From NCBI GenBank assembly GCA_027490195.1, contig JAIXYN010000055.1, positions 31,700 through 95,699 on the forward strand: 64,000 nt of DNA, read 5' to 3'. The translations under genes were made by a program, and so were the position numbers. The DNA comes from Verrucomicrobiaceae bacterium (GTDB lineage Bacteria; Verrucomicrobiota; Verrucomicrobiia; Verrucomicrobiales; Verrucomicrobiaceae). The notes under the pieces were generated by a model that searched no databases, was not told where the DNA came from, and worked only from the letters and a program-made list of their open reading frames with translations. Position 1 is the stretch's first letter. Each line of letters begins with the position of its first letter. Below are positions 15,458 to 25,212 of this stretch, piece by piece.

Positions 15458-16495
15458 TCACCAGTCCACATCCTGTCCGATCTTGTCGTCGAGCCACTTG
15501 CGGAGCTTGTCGAGGCCTTCGCCGGTTTCGGCGGAGACGGGATGGATTTTGATGCGTTTGAAGCGCTCTTTGAAGTGAATGAGGTTTTCGGCGCTCTCAG
15601 GCAGATCGATCTTGTTGGCGATGATGCACCAAGGACGTTTGGCGAGTTCGGCGGAGTAGAGGGAGACCTCCTTGCGCACGATTTCCAGATCAGAAACGGG
15701 ATCGCGGCCTTCGGTGCCTGCGGTATCGACGACGAAGAGCAGGACCCGACAGCGCATGATGTGGCGCAGGAAATCATGGCCGAGGCCGATGTTTTCATGC
15801 GCACCTTCGATCAACCCGGGAATATCCGCCAGGCTGCCGCGTCGGTTGGGGCCGAACTCGATCACGCCGACCATGGGTTGCAGCGTGGTGAAGGGATAAT
15901 TCGCAATCTTCGGCTTGGCGGCGCTCAGTTTGGAGAGCAGCGTCGATTTGCCCGCGTTCGGCGCGCCGACAAAGCCGGCATCTGCGATGCTGCGCATCTC
16001 AAAGTGGAAGTCGTCCTCTTCACCAGCGGTGCCGGGGGTGAATTCACGCGGGGCCTGGTGCGTGGAGGTCTTGAAATGCACGTTCCCCTTCCCGCCCTTG
16101 CCGCCTTTGCAGAGCACGTAGGTGGAATTGGTCTCCGTCAGATCAGCCACGGGCTCGTAGCGGATGACGAGTTCATTGGTTTCGTTGTCGTATTCCTTGA
16201 TGACGCGGCTGATGAGCGTGCCCGGCGGCACTTTATAAACCACATCCTTGCCGCTGCGGCCAGAGCACTGTGTGGCACCACCTTTGGCACCGTCTTCAGC
16301 GATGAGGCGATTGTTGAAGACGTAATTGCGGAGGCTGTCCGTGCTGGGATCAACCAACAGGATAAGGCTGCCCCCGTTCCCGCCGTCGCCGCCGTCAGGG
16401 CCGCCTTTGGGACGAAATTTTCCGCGATGGAAATGGGCGCTGCCATCGCCGCCTTTACCGGCACGCGCATGAACTTTGATTTGATCGACAAACAT
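15458..16495 (-). CDS. obgE: Obg/CgtA GTPase, ribosome assembly factor
   Basis: A 345-residue GTPase of the Obg family. The glycine-rich Obg domain (about 1-158) begins MFVDQIKVHARAGKGGDGSA and contains the GGDGGNGGSL repeats. The G domain (about 160-335) has the Walker A GAPNAGKSTLLSKLS, DIPGLIEGAHENIGLG (switch II) and NKIDLPES. In bacteria Obg binds the 50S subunit and links ribosome maturation to ppGpp and growth. The length equals the short Obg form without the C-terminal OCT domain. Confidence 0.95.
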   Translation of the reverse strand: MFVDQIKVHARAGKGGDGSAHFHRGKFRPKGGPDGGDGGNGGSLILLVDPSTDSLRNYVFNNRLIAEDGAKGGATQCSGRSGKDVVYKVPPGTLISRVIKEYDNETNELVIRYEPVADLTETNSTYVLCKGGKGGKGNVHFKTSTHQAPREFTPGTAGEEDDFHFEMRSIADAGFVGAPNAGKSTLLSKLSAAKPKIANYPFTTLQPMVGVIEFGPNRRGSLADIPGLIEGAHENIGLGHDFLRHIMRCRVLLFVVDTAGTEGRDPVSDLEIVRKEVSLYSAELAKRPWCIIANKIDLPESAENLIHFKERFKRIKIHPVSAETGEGLDKLRKWLDDKIGQDVDW

Positions 16496-16553
16496 GTGAC
16501 GGTCCAGTTAACCGGGGATGGGCATGGGAGCAAGGCTTAGCTTCATATCCCTG

Positions 16554-18377
16554 CTACTGCGAGGCGGCTTCCTTGTCCCCACCAGCCGACTTGGCTGCCA
16601 AGGGGTAGAACAGCTGCATGGCACGGCGGATTTGAGGGCTTTTCAGGCTGGCCTCATAAATGGCGTCCGGTATTTGACGGTGTTTGGCGAATAGATGGTA
16701 GGCGCTGAGCGCCTCGAAACCGGCATTCAGCGAGCCTTCCATCGGCAGGTAGCTGCGACCATCGACATTGAGATTCTCGACCATGCCCCAGGGCGGGAAG
16801 TAGCTGGCCTTCTCCATACGCTCCAGCAGGTCATACGTCTCCGCTGTCTGCGGATTCAATGTGGAAGACATCAAGATGTAATGCGGATGGATGAGCTTTT
16901 GATCCGGCAGATCGACGCCGCCTACGTAGTAGCCGTTCCCCGCCTGATTTTCGCCGGCAGAGAGACCGTAAATGCCATTGCGTGCCGCATGGGACTGGGG
17001 CCAGCGCTTCGGAGTGTAGGCACGCTGCGCGCCTAGCATGGCACGACGCACGCTGAGCCAGCGCACACCATCATGCGCATCGGGCACGTCACTGTCGAAA
17101 TCGGGATAAAACAAACTCTGCAATTCGGTGATGAATCCGGTGCCCTGCCAGGCCTTGCCCGGTGTGCGCATGGGTGGCGGGCGGTGTTCGGGATTGGCGA
17201 TGCCTTCCATGAGCATCACCAGGGTGGTTTCACCACCCCAGTCCTGCCAGCCATGCGGCAGAAGAGTCATGCCGTCGTCAGCAAGGCCGTGCGAGAGATG
17301 GCCATCTGGCAGGTGCAGCAGATCGTAGTCGATCTGTTTGATCTGCTGGATCAGGTCTTCGGCCACTGCGGGCACATCCAGCATGATCGCGGCCAGCAGC
17401 ATGGACTGAGCGTAGATCGCCGTGTCCACGGTGCTGTATTCAGTGCCCGGATGGATGCAGTAAGCATTCTCGTGCCCCTTCTGATGCACAAAATGCGGCA
17501 GCAGTCCGCGTCCAGTTTGAAGCTTCTTCATGGCTTCATGTGTGCGTGTGAGCACCCAACGCGCGTAATCTAACGTGACAATGCCCAGCGACTCCTGCGC
17601 CGCCGCCGCCGAGGCCAGCACGTACATTCCCGTGGCGGAGACGGACTCAAATGCCCCCTCCTCAATGTGGGCGCGGTCACGCACGAAACCGGTCCCAATG
17701 GAATAACTGCGCGCGATCTTCGCGTAGGAGGCGAGAAAGGCATAGGCATCCCATGGAATCTGGGGCTGCTCGATGCCGAGAAACAAGCCGGACACCTTCA
17801 CTTCGGCACCGGGTTCAGCCGTCCAGGTGATGGTTTTCCCATCGCGCACCGATTCAGGTGCCACCGGATGCACAAACATGCGGTATTGCGGCTCATTGAG
17901 CTCGACCACCTGCGTCCAGCGCTGTTCGTCAGTGGGAGATTTGATCTCGAGCTTGATCCTGCCACGCCCAGAAGCCCTGAGCATGACGGCCGTGACACGC
18001 GGTTGGTACTTGGCGGTGACCGGCTCGGGATAGGCATGAGTGAAGTCCATCACGCGGTTCGCATTCCGCGCCTGTCCGACCAAGCTGTGCCACATGCCTG
18101 CCCAAGCCTCCGGCTGCTGGCCGAGGTGCACCACGACTTCATCAGTGAGCCATTCGATCTCGTGTTCCGCCGGCCCATGGAAGCCAAAGTCCGTGCCGAT
18201 ATGCGTGTAAGCGGTGAAGGAATTCAACCGCTTGGTCCCCGCAACGACCTGCTGTTTTTCATCGCGATGAATGAAATACTCCTGCACCGGCTGCCACACG
18301 AGACGTGTGGCAGGCTGCGCCATCACCTGCGTGCCGAGCATCACAGCGACGGCTCCGAGGGTTGAAAGGAGACGCAT
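16554..18377 (-). CDS. Secreted glucoamylase-like (alpha/alpha)6-barrel protein
   Basis: A 607-residue protein with a signal peptide (about 1-20, MRLLSTLGAVAVMLGTQVMA). A beta-rich N-terminal part of about 190 residues is followed by a helical domain. The sequences TEYSTVDTAIYAQSMLLAA and ARNGIYGLSAGENQ resemble the conserved motifs of the Glycoamylase-like family PF10091, which includes GH144-type beta-1,2-glucan hydrolases. In that family acidic residues near these motifs are catalytic. The identification is from motif memory, so the substrate is uncertain. The gene stands alone between obg and citrate synthase. Confidence 0.6.
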   Translation of the reverse strand: MRLLSTLGAVAVMLGTQVMAQPATRLVWQPVQEYFIHRDEKQQVVAGTKRLNSFTAYTHIGTDFGFHGPAEHEIEWLTDEVVVHLGQQPEAWAGMWHSLVGQARNANRVMDFTHAYPEPVTAKYQPRVTAVMLRASGRGRIKLEIKSPTDEQRWTQVVELNEPQYRMFVHPVAPESVRDGKTITWTAEPGAEVKVSGLFLGIEQPQIPWDAYAFLASYAKIARSYSIGTGFVRDRAHIEEGAFESVSATGMYVLASAAAAQESLGIVTLDYARWVLTRTHEAMKKLQTGRGLLPHFVHQKGHENAYCIHPGTEYSTVDTAIYAQSMLLAAIMLDVPAVAEDLIQQIKQIDYDLLHLPDGHLSHGLADDGMTLLPHGWQDWGGETTLVMLMEGIANPEHRPPPMRTPGKAWQGTGFITELQSLFYPDFDSDVPDAHDGVRWLSVRRAMLGAQRAYTPKRWPQSHAARNGIYGLSAGENQAGNGYYVGGVDLPDQKLIHPHYILMSSTLNPQTAETYDLLERMEKASYFPPWGMVENLNVDGRSYLPMEGSLNAGFEALSAYHLFAKHRQIPDAIYEASLKSPQIRRAMQLFYPLAAKSAGGDKEAASQ

Positions 18378-18463
18378 GAAGCATCTACGTTAATGGCAAA
18401 CACAAGGGTTCGCCACCTTTGCAGCATTCAAATTTAGTCCTCCCAACCTTCGGGTCAGTCCAA

Positions 18464-19585
18464 TCAGCGCTCGTCAATCGGCACGACCTTCTGGCCGTAA
18501 GGCTTACCGACGTACTGGCTGAGGGGGCGGAAGAGACGGTTCTCGCTCCACTGCTCCAGCACATGGGCGGTCCAGCCGCTCATACGAGCGATGGCGAAGA
18601 TCGGCGTGAAAAGGTCAGTCGGAATGCCGAGGCTGTAGTAAACCGTGGCACTGTAGAAATCGACGTTCGCATTGAGGCCCTTCTGCTCGCGCATGATCTG
18701 GGCGATGCGCTCGGACATCTGAATCCACTTCGACTCTCCGAGCTGGCTGGTGAGCTGGACTGCCATCTCACGCAGATGCGGAGCACGGGGGTCGAGCACC
18801 TTGTAAACGCGATGGCCGATGCCCATGATTTTCTTCTTTTGAGCCAAGGCGTCAGCGACCCACGCATCCACCTTGTCAGGAGAGCCAATCTCTTCGAGCA
18901 TATGGATCACGCCTTCATTGGCACCGCCATGCAGAGGTCCTTTGAGCGCACCGATGGCTGCGCTGATAGCGGAGAACATGTCACTCAGCGTCGAAGCCAC
19001 GACACGTGCGGTGAAGGTGGAGGCATTGAATCCGTGCTCGGCATGCAGGATGTAAGCGATGTCGAGGGTCTTTTCGGCCTCCTTGCTCGGCACTTCGCCG
19101 TTCATCAAATAGAGGAAATGGGCGGCTTCGCTGAGGTCCTTGCGCACCGGTGGAAGTTCCAAGCCCTGACGTGCACGGTGGAAATAAGCCGCGATGACGC
19201 CGATCTGCGAAGTCAGGCGGATGGCATTGGCCAAGTTTTCGCTGACCTCAAGGTCGTGGCGGCTCAAATCATAGCAGCCGAGCATCGAAACAGCGGTGCG
19301 CATGATGTCGATGGGCTTGGCGGTCTTCGGGGCAGACTTGAGGAAATCGATGACCCCCTGGGGAAGTTCACGCTCGGCACGAAGCGCCGTGGTCAGCTTG
19401 TTGAGCTCGGTACGATTGGGGAGTTTGTTGTAGTAGAGGAGGTAAACGACCTCTTCATAGCTGACTTTAACGAGCTCGTTGATGTCGTAACCGCAGTAGA
19501 ACAAGATGCCTTCAGCTCCATTCACCTCCCCAAGACGGGTTTCGGCAGCGACGATTCCTTCAAGACCTTTGGATACAACAGACAT
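18464..19585 (-). CDS. gltA: Citrate synthase
   Basis: A 373-residue short (type I, Gram-positive/archaeal-like dimeric) citrate synthase. It begins with the usual ETRLGEVNGAEGILFYCGYDI. The substrate-binding histidines are in LHAEHGFNASTF and GPLHGGANEGV, and the catalytic-loop sequence is GIGHRVYKVLDPRAPHL. The active-site Asp follows in LNANVDFYSATVYY. It condenses oxaloacetate with acetyl-CoA. The length is shorter than the allosteric hexameric E. coli GltA (about 427). A methylcitrate synthase role is possible because the families overlap. Confidence 0.95.
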   Translation of the reverse strand: MSVVSKGLEGIVAAETRLGEVNGAEGILFYCGYDINELVKVSYEEVVYLLYYNKLPNRTELNKLTTALRAERELPQGVIDFLKSAPKTAKPIDIMRTAVSMLGCYDLSRHDLEVSENLANAIRLTSQIGVIAAYFHRARQGLELPPVRKDLSEAAHFLYLMNGEVPSKEAEKTLDIAYILHAEHGFNASTFTARVVASTLSDMFSAISAAIGALKGPLHGGANEGVIHMLEEIGSPDKVDAWVADALAQKKKIMGIGHRVYKVLDPRAPHLREMAVQLTSQLGESKWIQMSERIAQIMREQKGLNANVDFYSATVYYSLGIPTDLFTPIFAIARMSGWTAHVLEQWSENRLFRPLSQYVGKPYGQKVVPIDER

Positions 19586-19756
19586 GGCGGGGGGCGTGGG
19601 GTTTAGGTTTTGCTAGCAGATAGCGTGCTCAAACTACGCCTCAACCAAAGACTAGTTCGCAGGAAAAGAAATCTTCCGCTGGGGGATGCCTGACAACCCG
19701 TGCGGAGAGGGTACGTTTTTATTTGTGAACGGCCCCTCGCTGGCCTAGCTCCCCCC

Positions 19757-20239
19757 ATGGCCGCCCCCTTTCGCCTCCTTTTTGTCTGCCTGGGCAATAT
19801 CTGCCGCTCGCCTGCAGCAGAGGGTGTCATGCGTGCACTGGTTGAGGCCGAAGGGTTGGCTGATCGCGTCTCGATCCGCTCCGCCGGCACGGGCGGCTGG
19901 CATGCAGGCAAATTGCCAGACCAAAGGATGCGCACTGCGGCACAAAATCGGGGCTATGACCTCAGCAGCCGCGCCCGGCAGGTCGCCGAAAACGATTTGA
20001 GCGATTATGACCTCATTCTCGTCATGGACCGGCAAAACCTGCGTGACGTAAGGTCCTTTGACCGAGCATCCCAGTTCGACTCGAAAATTCGCCTGTTCTG
20101 TGACTTCTGCACCGACCATCAAGAGAGCGAAGTGCCGGACCCCTACTACGGCGGCGAGCAGGGTTTCGAACTCGTGCTGGATCTGCTCGAAGACGGCTGC
20201 CGGGGGGTGCTGGCGCACATTCGCTCAGCCCTCGCGTAA
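19757..20239 (+). CDS. Low-molecular-weight protein tyrosine phosphatase
   Basis: A 160-residue LMW-PTP. The P-loop CLGNICRS near the N terminus contains nucleophile Cys11 and Arg17 (CX5R), and the general acid is the first Asp of VPDPYYGG. The ATG at 19757 puts the P-loop at the usual distance from the start; an upstream frame extension is not used. It hydrolyses phosphotyrosine or acts on small phosphate esters. The 3' end overlaps the convergent FAD dehydrogenase by 15 nt. No tyrosine kinase or capsule gene lies nearby to suggest a partner. Confidence 0.9.
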   Translation: MAAPFRLLFVCLGNICRSPAAEGVMRALVEAEGLADRVSIRSAGTGGWHAGKLPDQRMRTAAQNRGYDLSSRARQVAENDLSDYDLILVMDRQNLRDVRSFDRASQFDSKIRLFCDFCTDHQESEVPDPYYGGEQGFELVLDLLEDGCRGVLAHIRSALA

Positions 20240-21826
20240 AATCGCCTCAGCCACACGCATGCCATCAGCGGCAGCGGAGATGATGCCGCCAGCGTAGCCC
20301 GCGCCTTCACCCGCAGGGTAAAAATGCTTCACACGGGTGCATTCCAGCGTCTGCGGATCACGGGGAATACGGGCGGGCGAGGAACTGCGTGTTTCGACGC
20401 CCGTGAGCACCGCGTCTTCCAAGGCAAAGCCTGGTAGGTTTTTATCAATGCGTGGAATCGCCTCCTGAATCGTCTCAATCGTGTATTCAGGCAGCACCTC
20501 GCACAAATTCGACCACACCACGCCCGGCTCATAGGAGGGCAGCACCTTGCCTGGGCCGGTCGAGGCGCGTCCTGCGAGGAAATCGCCCAGCAACTGCGCA
20601 GGCGCGTGATAAGTGCCACCACCGAGGACGAAGGCCCGGCGCTCAAGATTGCGCTGAAACTCGATGCCGCTCAGTACATCTCCCGCCGGCATGTCCTCGG
20701 GCCGCACGTCCACCATGAAGCCGCTGTTGGCATTCGATTCTTCGCGGGCGTAGCTGCTCATGCCGTTGGTCACCACCATGCCCGGCTCCGAACTGGCCGC
20801 CACGACGAGTCCACCGGGACACATGCAGAAACTGTAGGCCGCACGGCCTGTACCGCAGTGCGCGACGAACTTGTAGGGTGCCGAACCCAGCCGCTTATCC
20901 CCTGCCCATTTGCCATACAGGCTGCGATCGATCAGTTTTTGCGGGTGCTCGATGCGAACACCGATGGAAAACGGCTTGGCCTCAAACGGCACGCCATGAC
21001 GATGCAGCATGTAAAAGGTGTCCCGCGAACTGTGGCCAATGCCGAAAATGAAACGCGAGCCTTCGATCGTTTCACCATCCGCCAGCGCCAGTGCACGCAT
21101 CACGCCATCTTCGATCACCACATCCGCCACGCGCGCGCCAAAACGCACCTCGCCGCCTAAGGCGATGATTTCTTCGCGCACATGCCGCACGACTTTGATG
21201 AGCCTGTCTGTGCCGATGTGAGGCCTGCTTTTGGTCAAAATGTCCTCCGGTGCCCCTGCGGCCACCATTTCACGCAGCAGCCAGGGAATGCGGTGCTCAC
21301 GGTCCCGAATCTGCGTGTAGAGCTTGCCGTCCGAAAAGGTGCCAGCTCCGCCTTCACCAAACTGCACGTTAGATTCCGGATTGAAATCCCAGCCGCGCCG
21401 CCAGAAGCCGGTCACATCACGTGCGCGATCCCCAGCAGCCTTGCCGCGCTCCAGCAACAGCGGTTTGAGTCCCGCACGGGCCAGCAGCAGGCCACAAAAC
21501 AAGCCACAAGGCCCGGTGCCAACGATCACCGGGCGCGCAGAGGCGGAACGCACCACGTTTTGCGCCACTTCCTGATAGATCTCCTCCGTGGCAGGGCCGA
21601 TGCGGGGATTTTTGCCGATGCGTTTAAGCACGCGGGCCTCGTCCTTCACTTCAACGAGGAGCGTGAAGCTGAACTCCACGTGCCCGCGCCGCGCATCAAT
21701 CGCCCGCTGCTTCACTTTGAGGCTGATGATGTCTCCATCGCTCGCACCCAGCTGTTTCATCACCACACGACGCAGATCATCATCTTGATGATCGACGGGA
21801 AGGAGGACCTGGGAGAGTTGCAGCAT
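20225..21826 (-). CDS. FAD-dependent dehydrogenase (COG2509 type)
   Basis: A 533-residue protein. An N-terminal ferredoxin-like region of about 90 residues precedes the Rossmann motif VIVGTGPCGLFCGLLLARAG and a second FAD contact in the C-terminal YPAGEGAGYAGGIISAAADG. The long GRASTGPGKVLPSYEPGV and VQFGEGGAGTFSDGKL segments are typical of the uncharacterised FAD-dependent dehydrogenases of COG2509. The ATG at 21826 (MLQLSQVLLPVDH) is chosen over one 12 codons upstream, as the usual N terminus starts there. The substrate is not known for the family. Confidence 0.85.
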   Translation of the reverse strand: MLQLSQVLLPVDHQDDDLRRVVMKQLGASDGDIISLKVKQRAIDARRGHVEFSFTLLVEVKDEARVLKRIGKNPRIGPATEEIYQEVAQNVVRSASARPVIVGTGPCGLFCGLLLARAGLKPLLLERGKAAGDRARDVTGFWRRGWDFNPESNVQFGEGGAGTFSDGKLYTQIRDREHRIPWLLREMVAAGAPEDILTKSRPHIGTDRLIKVVRHVREEIIALGGEVRFGARVADVVIEDGVMRALALADGETIEGSRFIFGIGHSSRDTFYMLHRHGVPFEAKPFSIGVRIEHPQKLIDRSLYGKWAGDKRLGSAPYKFVAHCGTGRAAYSFCMCPGGLVVAASSEPGMVVTNGMSSYAREESNANSGFMVDVRPEDMPAGDVLSGIEFQRNLERRAFVLGGGTYHAPAQLLGDFLAGRASTGPGKVLPSYEPGVVWSNLCEVLPEYTIETIQEAIPRIDKNLPGFALEDAVLTGVETRSSSPARIPRDPQTLECTRVKHFYPAGEGAGYAGGIISAAADGMRVAEAILREG

Positions 21827-21880
21827 GGGGGACGGGATTTGGCGGCAGTGCCAATAGCCCACGTCAAAGCCATATCAACC

Positions 21881-22837
21881 CTACTTCGTAATCGCCGGCT
21901 TCTCCTGAGGCGGTGAGTACCAGCCGAAGACCTTGTCGCCATTGAAAAGCTTATGATGCTCCGGGGTCATGCCGCCGTAATCGGCGATGACTCCGGCCTG
22001 CTCCACCGTGCCGACGCGCAGATTGGCATAAACGTCGCCTTCATCGTAGAGTACATGCAGCGGATCACGGCTTTGCAACTGCACGCCTTTGACCGGCTTG
22101 ACGACCGTGAACCTCCAAGTGGTGTCAATGTGCTGAATGGAGCCGAGTTCCTGGTAGGTCAGCGCCTTCGGCACCTTGCTAAGATCATACTGCGCCACGT
22201 TGCTGGCACGCCATGGGTCGTAGGCCGGGCTGCCCGGGTTGGCGTAATCGCCATTCCACCATGCCTGATACGGGGTATTATCGGGCTGCGCGGCACGGAT
22301 CGCCGCAGGGGACTGCGTGACCGGGAAGTTGTGAATCACCGGCAGCGGATCGACTCGGTCCACGATCTTGCCCACGAGCGCGAATACATCACTCACCCGG
22401 CCATAGGTGAAGAACTGGTGTGAATCCATCAGCTCCGAAGTCGAAACGCGCGTCTTCTTGACCGTCAGGCGATGCTCATTGGCATTGGAAAACAAATTGA
22501 AGCTCAGCAGGTAGTCGATGTCCTTGTCGAGTGCTGGCACCTTGGTCGGCGCATCTTTGGGCAGCACCAGGGTCTGCGTTCCGGTCGTGGTTTCCTGGGT
22601 GGTCAGATTAAACACACGCATTTGGCCACGGCGCAGGAGGTTGGTGCTGAGGCTGTCTGCCAGTGCCCGGCCCAGATCGGGGCGCCGGGTGCCATCAACC
22701 GTGACATCCTCCGCATAGATCGCGACCTTGGGGCGTTCCGCGCTTTTCACGCTCCAATCGCCCTCGGCGTGAGCTTTGGATGAGATGATCGTGCCCAGAA
22801 GAGCAGCCAAGGCGAAAGTGATTCGGTTCTTATACAT
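21881..22837 (-). CDS. Exported protein of unknown family
   Basis: A 318-residue protein with a signal peptide (about 1-24, ending SSKAHA). The region after it, RPKVAIYAEDVTVDGTRRPD followed by LGRALADSLSTNLLRRGQMRVFN, has the pattern of the TolB-N/CsgG-like fold: a beta strand, then a helix in which a multigene function is called 'down-regulating many subunits'. That resemblance is weak and I do not assign a function. The rest is beta-rich with many Pro and Trp and no membrane segment. It lies downstream of the trypsin-like protease gene (terminator-like hairpin between them). Confidence 0.6.
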   Translation of the reverse strand: MYKNRITFALAALLGTIISSKAHAEGDWSVKSAERPKVAIYAEDVTVDGTRRPDLGRALADSLSTNLLRRGQMRVFNLTTQETTTGTQTLVLPKDAPTKVPALDKDIDYLLSFNLFSNANEHRLTVKKTRVSTSELMDSHQFFTYGRVSDVFALVGKIVDRVDPLPVIHNFPVTQSPAAIRAAQPDNTPYQAWWNGDYANPGSPAYDPWRASNVAQYDLSKVPKALTYQELGSIQHIDTTWRFTVVKPVKGVQLQSRDPLHVLYDEGDVYANLRVGTVEQAGVIADYGGMTPEHHKLFNGDKVFGWYSPPQEKPAITK

Positions 22838-22870
22838 GGCCTGTTTGAGTTCAGGCGATGTTAAAGGTTC

Positions 22871-22891
22871 AAAATTCGCTTGGGAAGCGAA
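22871..22891 (-). terminator. Intrinsic terminator-like hairpin after the protease gene
   Basis: Read on the minus strand, TTCGCTT-CCC-AAGCGAA is a perfect 7-bp stem with a 3-nt loop followed directly by TTTT (22874-22871). It lies 19 nt after the stop codon of the gene at 22910-23848 and 34 nt before the next start at 22837. The short loop and T-run make it a moderate terminator. Confidence 0.5.
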
Positions 22892-22909
22892 ATTTCTCCC
22901 CCCTCAGAC

Positions 22910-23848
22910 TCAAGGTTTCTTCACCAATGCCTTCACTTCCACCGCACCGATGGCCTGATGAAACACCATCTGTGTCCCCAGTTGCTCAATGACCGTGGCC
23001 TCACTCCTCTTTTTTCGCCCGGGCAGCGCCTCTTCGAGCACAGTCTGAATTGCGGACACATGGCCCACCCCATTGCCGAACTGGTCGATCAATGCCGAGC
23101 CGCTTGATCCTGGCGCCCAGTCCGTCGTCGTCTCAAGCCATACCGGTTTCGCCACCTCAGTGCCATCGGGCAGTTTGTCCGCCTCCTTTTTGTTCATGAA
23201 AGGACGCTTCACAAAACGGCTCACGATGCCCTCGCTGAAGTAGCCGCGCTTGCCACTTGGGTCGCTGAAACACCACACGGAATCTCCTGGACTCACGTCC
23301 AAACTCAGCGGCAGCGGGGTGAGCGGTTGCCCGGACTTCACCCGTAGGATGGCGCAGTCGGTACCGACATTGCAGGCCAGTACTTCCGTGACGGGCAGAA
23401 TCACATCTTCCTCCGTAGCCACCACCAGCCATCCTTCTTTCATGTTGGGCGGTGGTGCAATCACATGCGCACAGGTGGCCACGGCACCATCTGCCGTGAT
23501 GGCATAACCGCCGGCTAGGTCCAGGTGCCATTTGTCACATTTGGAGCACAGATAAATCTGACCCACACGAAGATGCGACATGCGTGCCCGCTGCCAGCGT
23601 TCACGCGCAGGAAGGGGTTTTGAATCCGCAGCGGGCAGGACAAGGTCGCACTGCGTTCGCTGCGCCTGCTCGAGGGCTTTTGTCATCGACAGCAATGCCG
23701 ATTCCCCCTGCAGTTTTTTCGCCTGCTCCATCAGCACCGCATTCGGGCGCGCTCCTCGCCCTTCGGCATAGACCGGCACACCGGGAGCCTGCGCACAGGC
23801 GATGCCAGCGGACACCAGCAGGAGCAACAGAGCGCAGGCTTGTTTCAT
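22910..23848 (-). CDS. Exported trypsin-like serine protease
   Basis: A 312-residue exported protein with a signal peptide (about 1-19). The catalytic triad of the chymotrypsin/HtrA fold is visible as His in VATCAHVI, Asp in GTDCAILRV and Ser in PGSSGSALID. A two-cysteine CSKCDKW motif lies before the first barrel, and an alpha-helical spacer precedes it. There is no PDZ domain, so it is not DegP itself. The substrate is unknown. It is followed by a terminator-like hairpin and then by the exported protein of unknown family. Confidence 0.85.
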   Translation of the reverse strand: MKQACALLLLLVSAGIACAQAPGVPVYAEGRGARPNAVLMEQAKKLQGESALLSMTKALEQAQRTQCDLVLPAADSKPLPARERWQRARMSHLRVGQIYLCSKCDKWHLDLAGGYAITADGAVATCAHVIAPPPNMKEGWLVVATEEDVILPVTEVLACNVGTDCAILRVKSGQPLTPLPLSLDVSPGDSVWCFSDPSGKRGYFSEGIVSRFVKRPFMNKKEADKLPDGTEVAKPVWLETTTDWAPGSSGSALIDQFGNGVGHVSAIQTVLEEALPGRKKRSEATVIEQLGTQMVFHQAIGAVEVKALVKKP

Positions 23849-23853
23849 GAGGA

Positions 23854-25125
23854 TCAGCCGATTTTCTCAGCACCGAAGTGACCGCGCAGAGCTTCAGGAA
23901 TCAAGATGGTTCCGTCTGCCTGCTGATACGTTTCGACGAGCGCCACAAACAAGCGTGCCAGCGCCGTGCCGGAACCGTTAAGCGTATGCGGGATGCGGTT
24001 TTTGCCGTTTTCATCCTTATAGCGCAGGTTCATGCGACGGGCCTGGTAGTCGCCGAAATTCGAGCAGCTCGACACTTCGAGATACGTCCCCTGCCCTGGT
24101 GCCCAAACTTCGATGTCGTAGGTCTTGGCCGAACCGAATCCGATGTCGCCCGTGCAAAGCTCGATCACGCGATAGTGCAGGCCCAGCAATTGCAGCACCT
24201 TTTCCGCATTCGCGGTGAGGCTCTCCAGTTCGGCCATGCTCGTCTCCGGGGTGGTGATCTTCACCAGCTCCACCTTGTCGAACTGATGCATGCGGATCAA
24301 TCCACGCGTGCCAAGCCCCGCGCTGCCTGCCTCACGGCGGAAGCAGGGTGTGTAGGCCGCATAATTGACCGGCAGCTTTTCGAGGGGCAGGATTTCATCG
24401 CGATGCAGATTTGTCACCGGCACCTCGGCGGTCGGGATAAGGTACAAATCATCTGCGGCGCTGTGATAAACCTGATCACCGAATTTGGGGAGCTGCCCAG
24501 TGCCGACGAGGCACTCCGATTTCACCAGCAGCGGCGGGCTGATTTCTTCATAGCCATGCTGCGTGGTGTGCAGGTCCAGCAGGAAGCTGATCAAAGCGCG
24601 TTCCAGTTTGGCACCAGCGGCGCGATACACCACAAAGGCGCTGCCAGAGATCTTGGCCCCGGCCTCGAAATCGAGCATGCCGAGCGCAGCACCTAGCACG
24701 GTATGGTCCTTCGGCTGAAAGTCATAGGCAGGCTTGGTGCCCCAGACGCGCACTTCGGGATTCTCCTCTGCGGTGCTACCCACGGGGCAGGCTTCATGCG
24801 GCAGATTTGGAATGCTCAGAAGCAGATCGCGCTGGCGCGCATCTGCCACATCGGCCTCGCGGCCAATTTCTTCGATGCGGCTGCCGATGCCCCTCACCTC
24901 AGCCTCGATGGCGCTGGTGTCCTGGCCGTTCTTTTTCGCAATGCCAATCTCTTTGCTGATGCGGTTGCGATCGCTCTGAAGTTTCTGCCGTTCCGTCTCA
25001 GCGGCGCGGCGCTGAGTGTCAATGGACTGCACCTCATCCACCAAGGATGCGAAGTCGCCACTGCGGTTGGCGAGGCGCTGTTTGACCTGTTCTGGGTTGT
25101 CACGAATGAGGCGGATGTCGAGCAT
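23854..25125 (-). CDS. serS: Seryl-tRNA synthetase
   Basis: A 423-residue class II aminoacyl-tRNA synthetase. Its N-terminal antiparallel coiled-coil (MLDIRLIRDNPEQVKQRLAN onwards) is the tRNA-binding arm. The catalytic core contains motif 2 (FRREAGSAGLGTRGLIRMHQF) and motif 3 (LNGSGTALARLFVALVETYQQ). It charges tRNA-Ser. The ATG at 25125 is the correct start; the open frame continues upstream only as the antisense shadow of the cysteine desulfurase gene. It is divergent from that gene. Confidence 0.97.
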   Translation of the reverse strand: MLDIRLIRDNPEQVKQRLANRSGDFASLVDEVQSIDTQRRAAETERQKLQSDRNRISKEIGIAKKNGQDTSAIEAEVRGIGSRIEEIGREADVADARQRDLLLSIPNLPHEACPVGSTAEENPEVRVWGTKPAYDFQPKDHTVLGAALGMLDFEAGAKISGSAFVVYRAAGAKLERALISFLLDLHTTQHGYEEISPPLLVKSECLVGTGQLPKFGDQVYHSAADDLYLIPTAEVPVTNLHRDEILPLEKLPVNYAAYTPCFRREAGSAGLGTRGLIRMHQFDKVELVKITTPETSMAELESLTANAEKVLQLLGLHYRVIELCTGDIGFGSAKTYDIEVWAPGQGTYLEVSSCSNFGDYQARRMNLRYKDENGKNRIPHTLNGSGTALARLFVALVETYQQADGTILIPEALRGHFGAEKIG

Positions 25126-25212
25126 AAGAGCCGGGAGGTTAGCGGGAGTGTGCGTCTTGTCGAGTGCCGGAAGGCGTATTGACAGCAGGAATCGCAGTCC
25201 GACCTTCTCGCC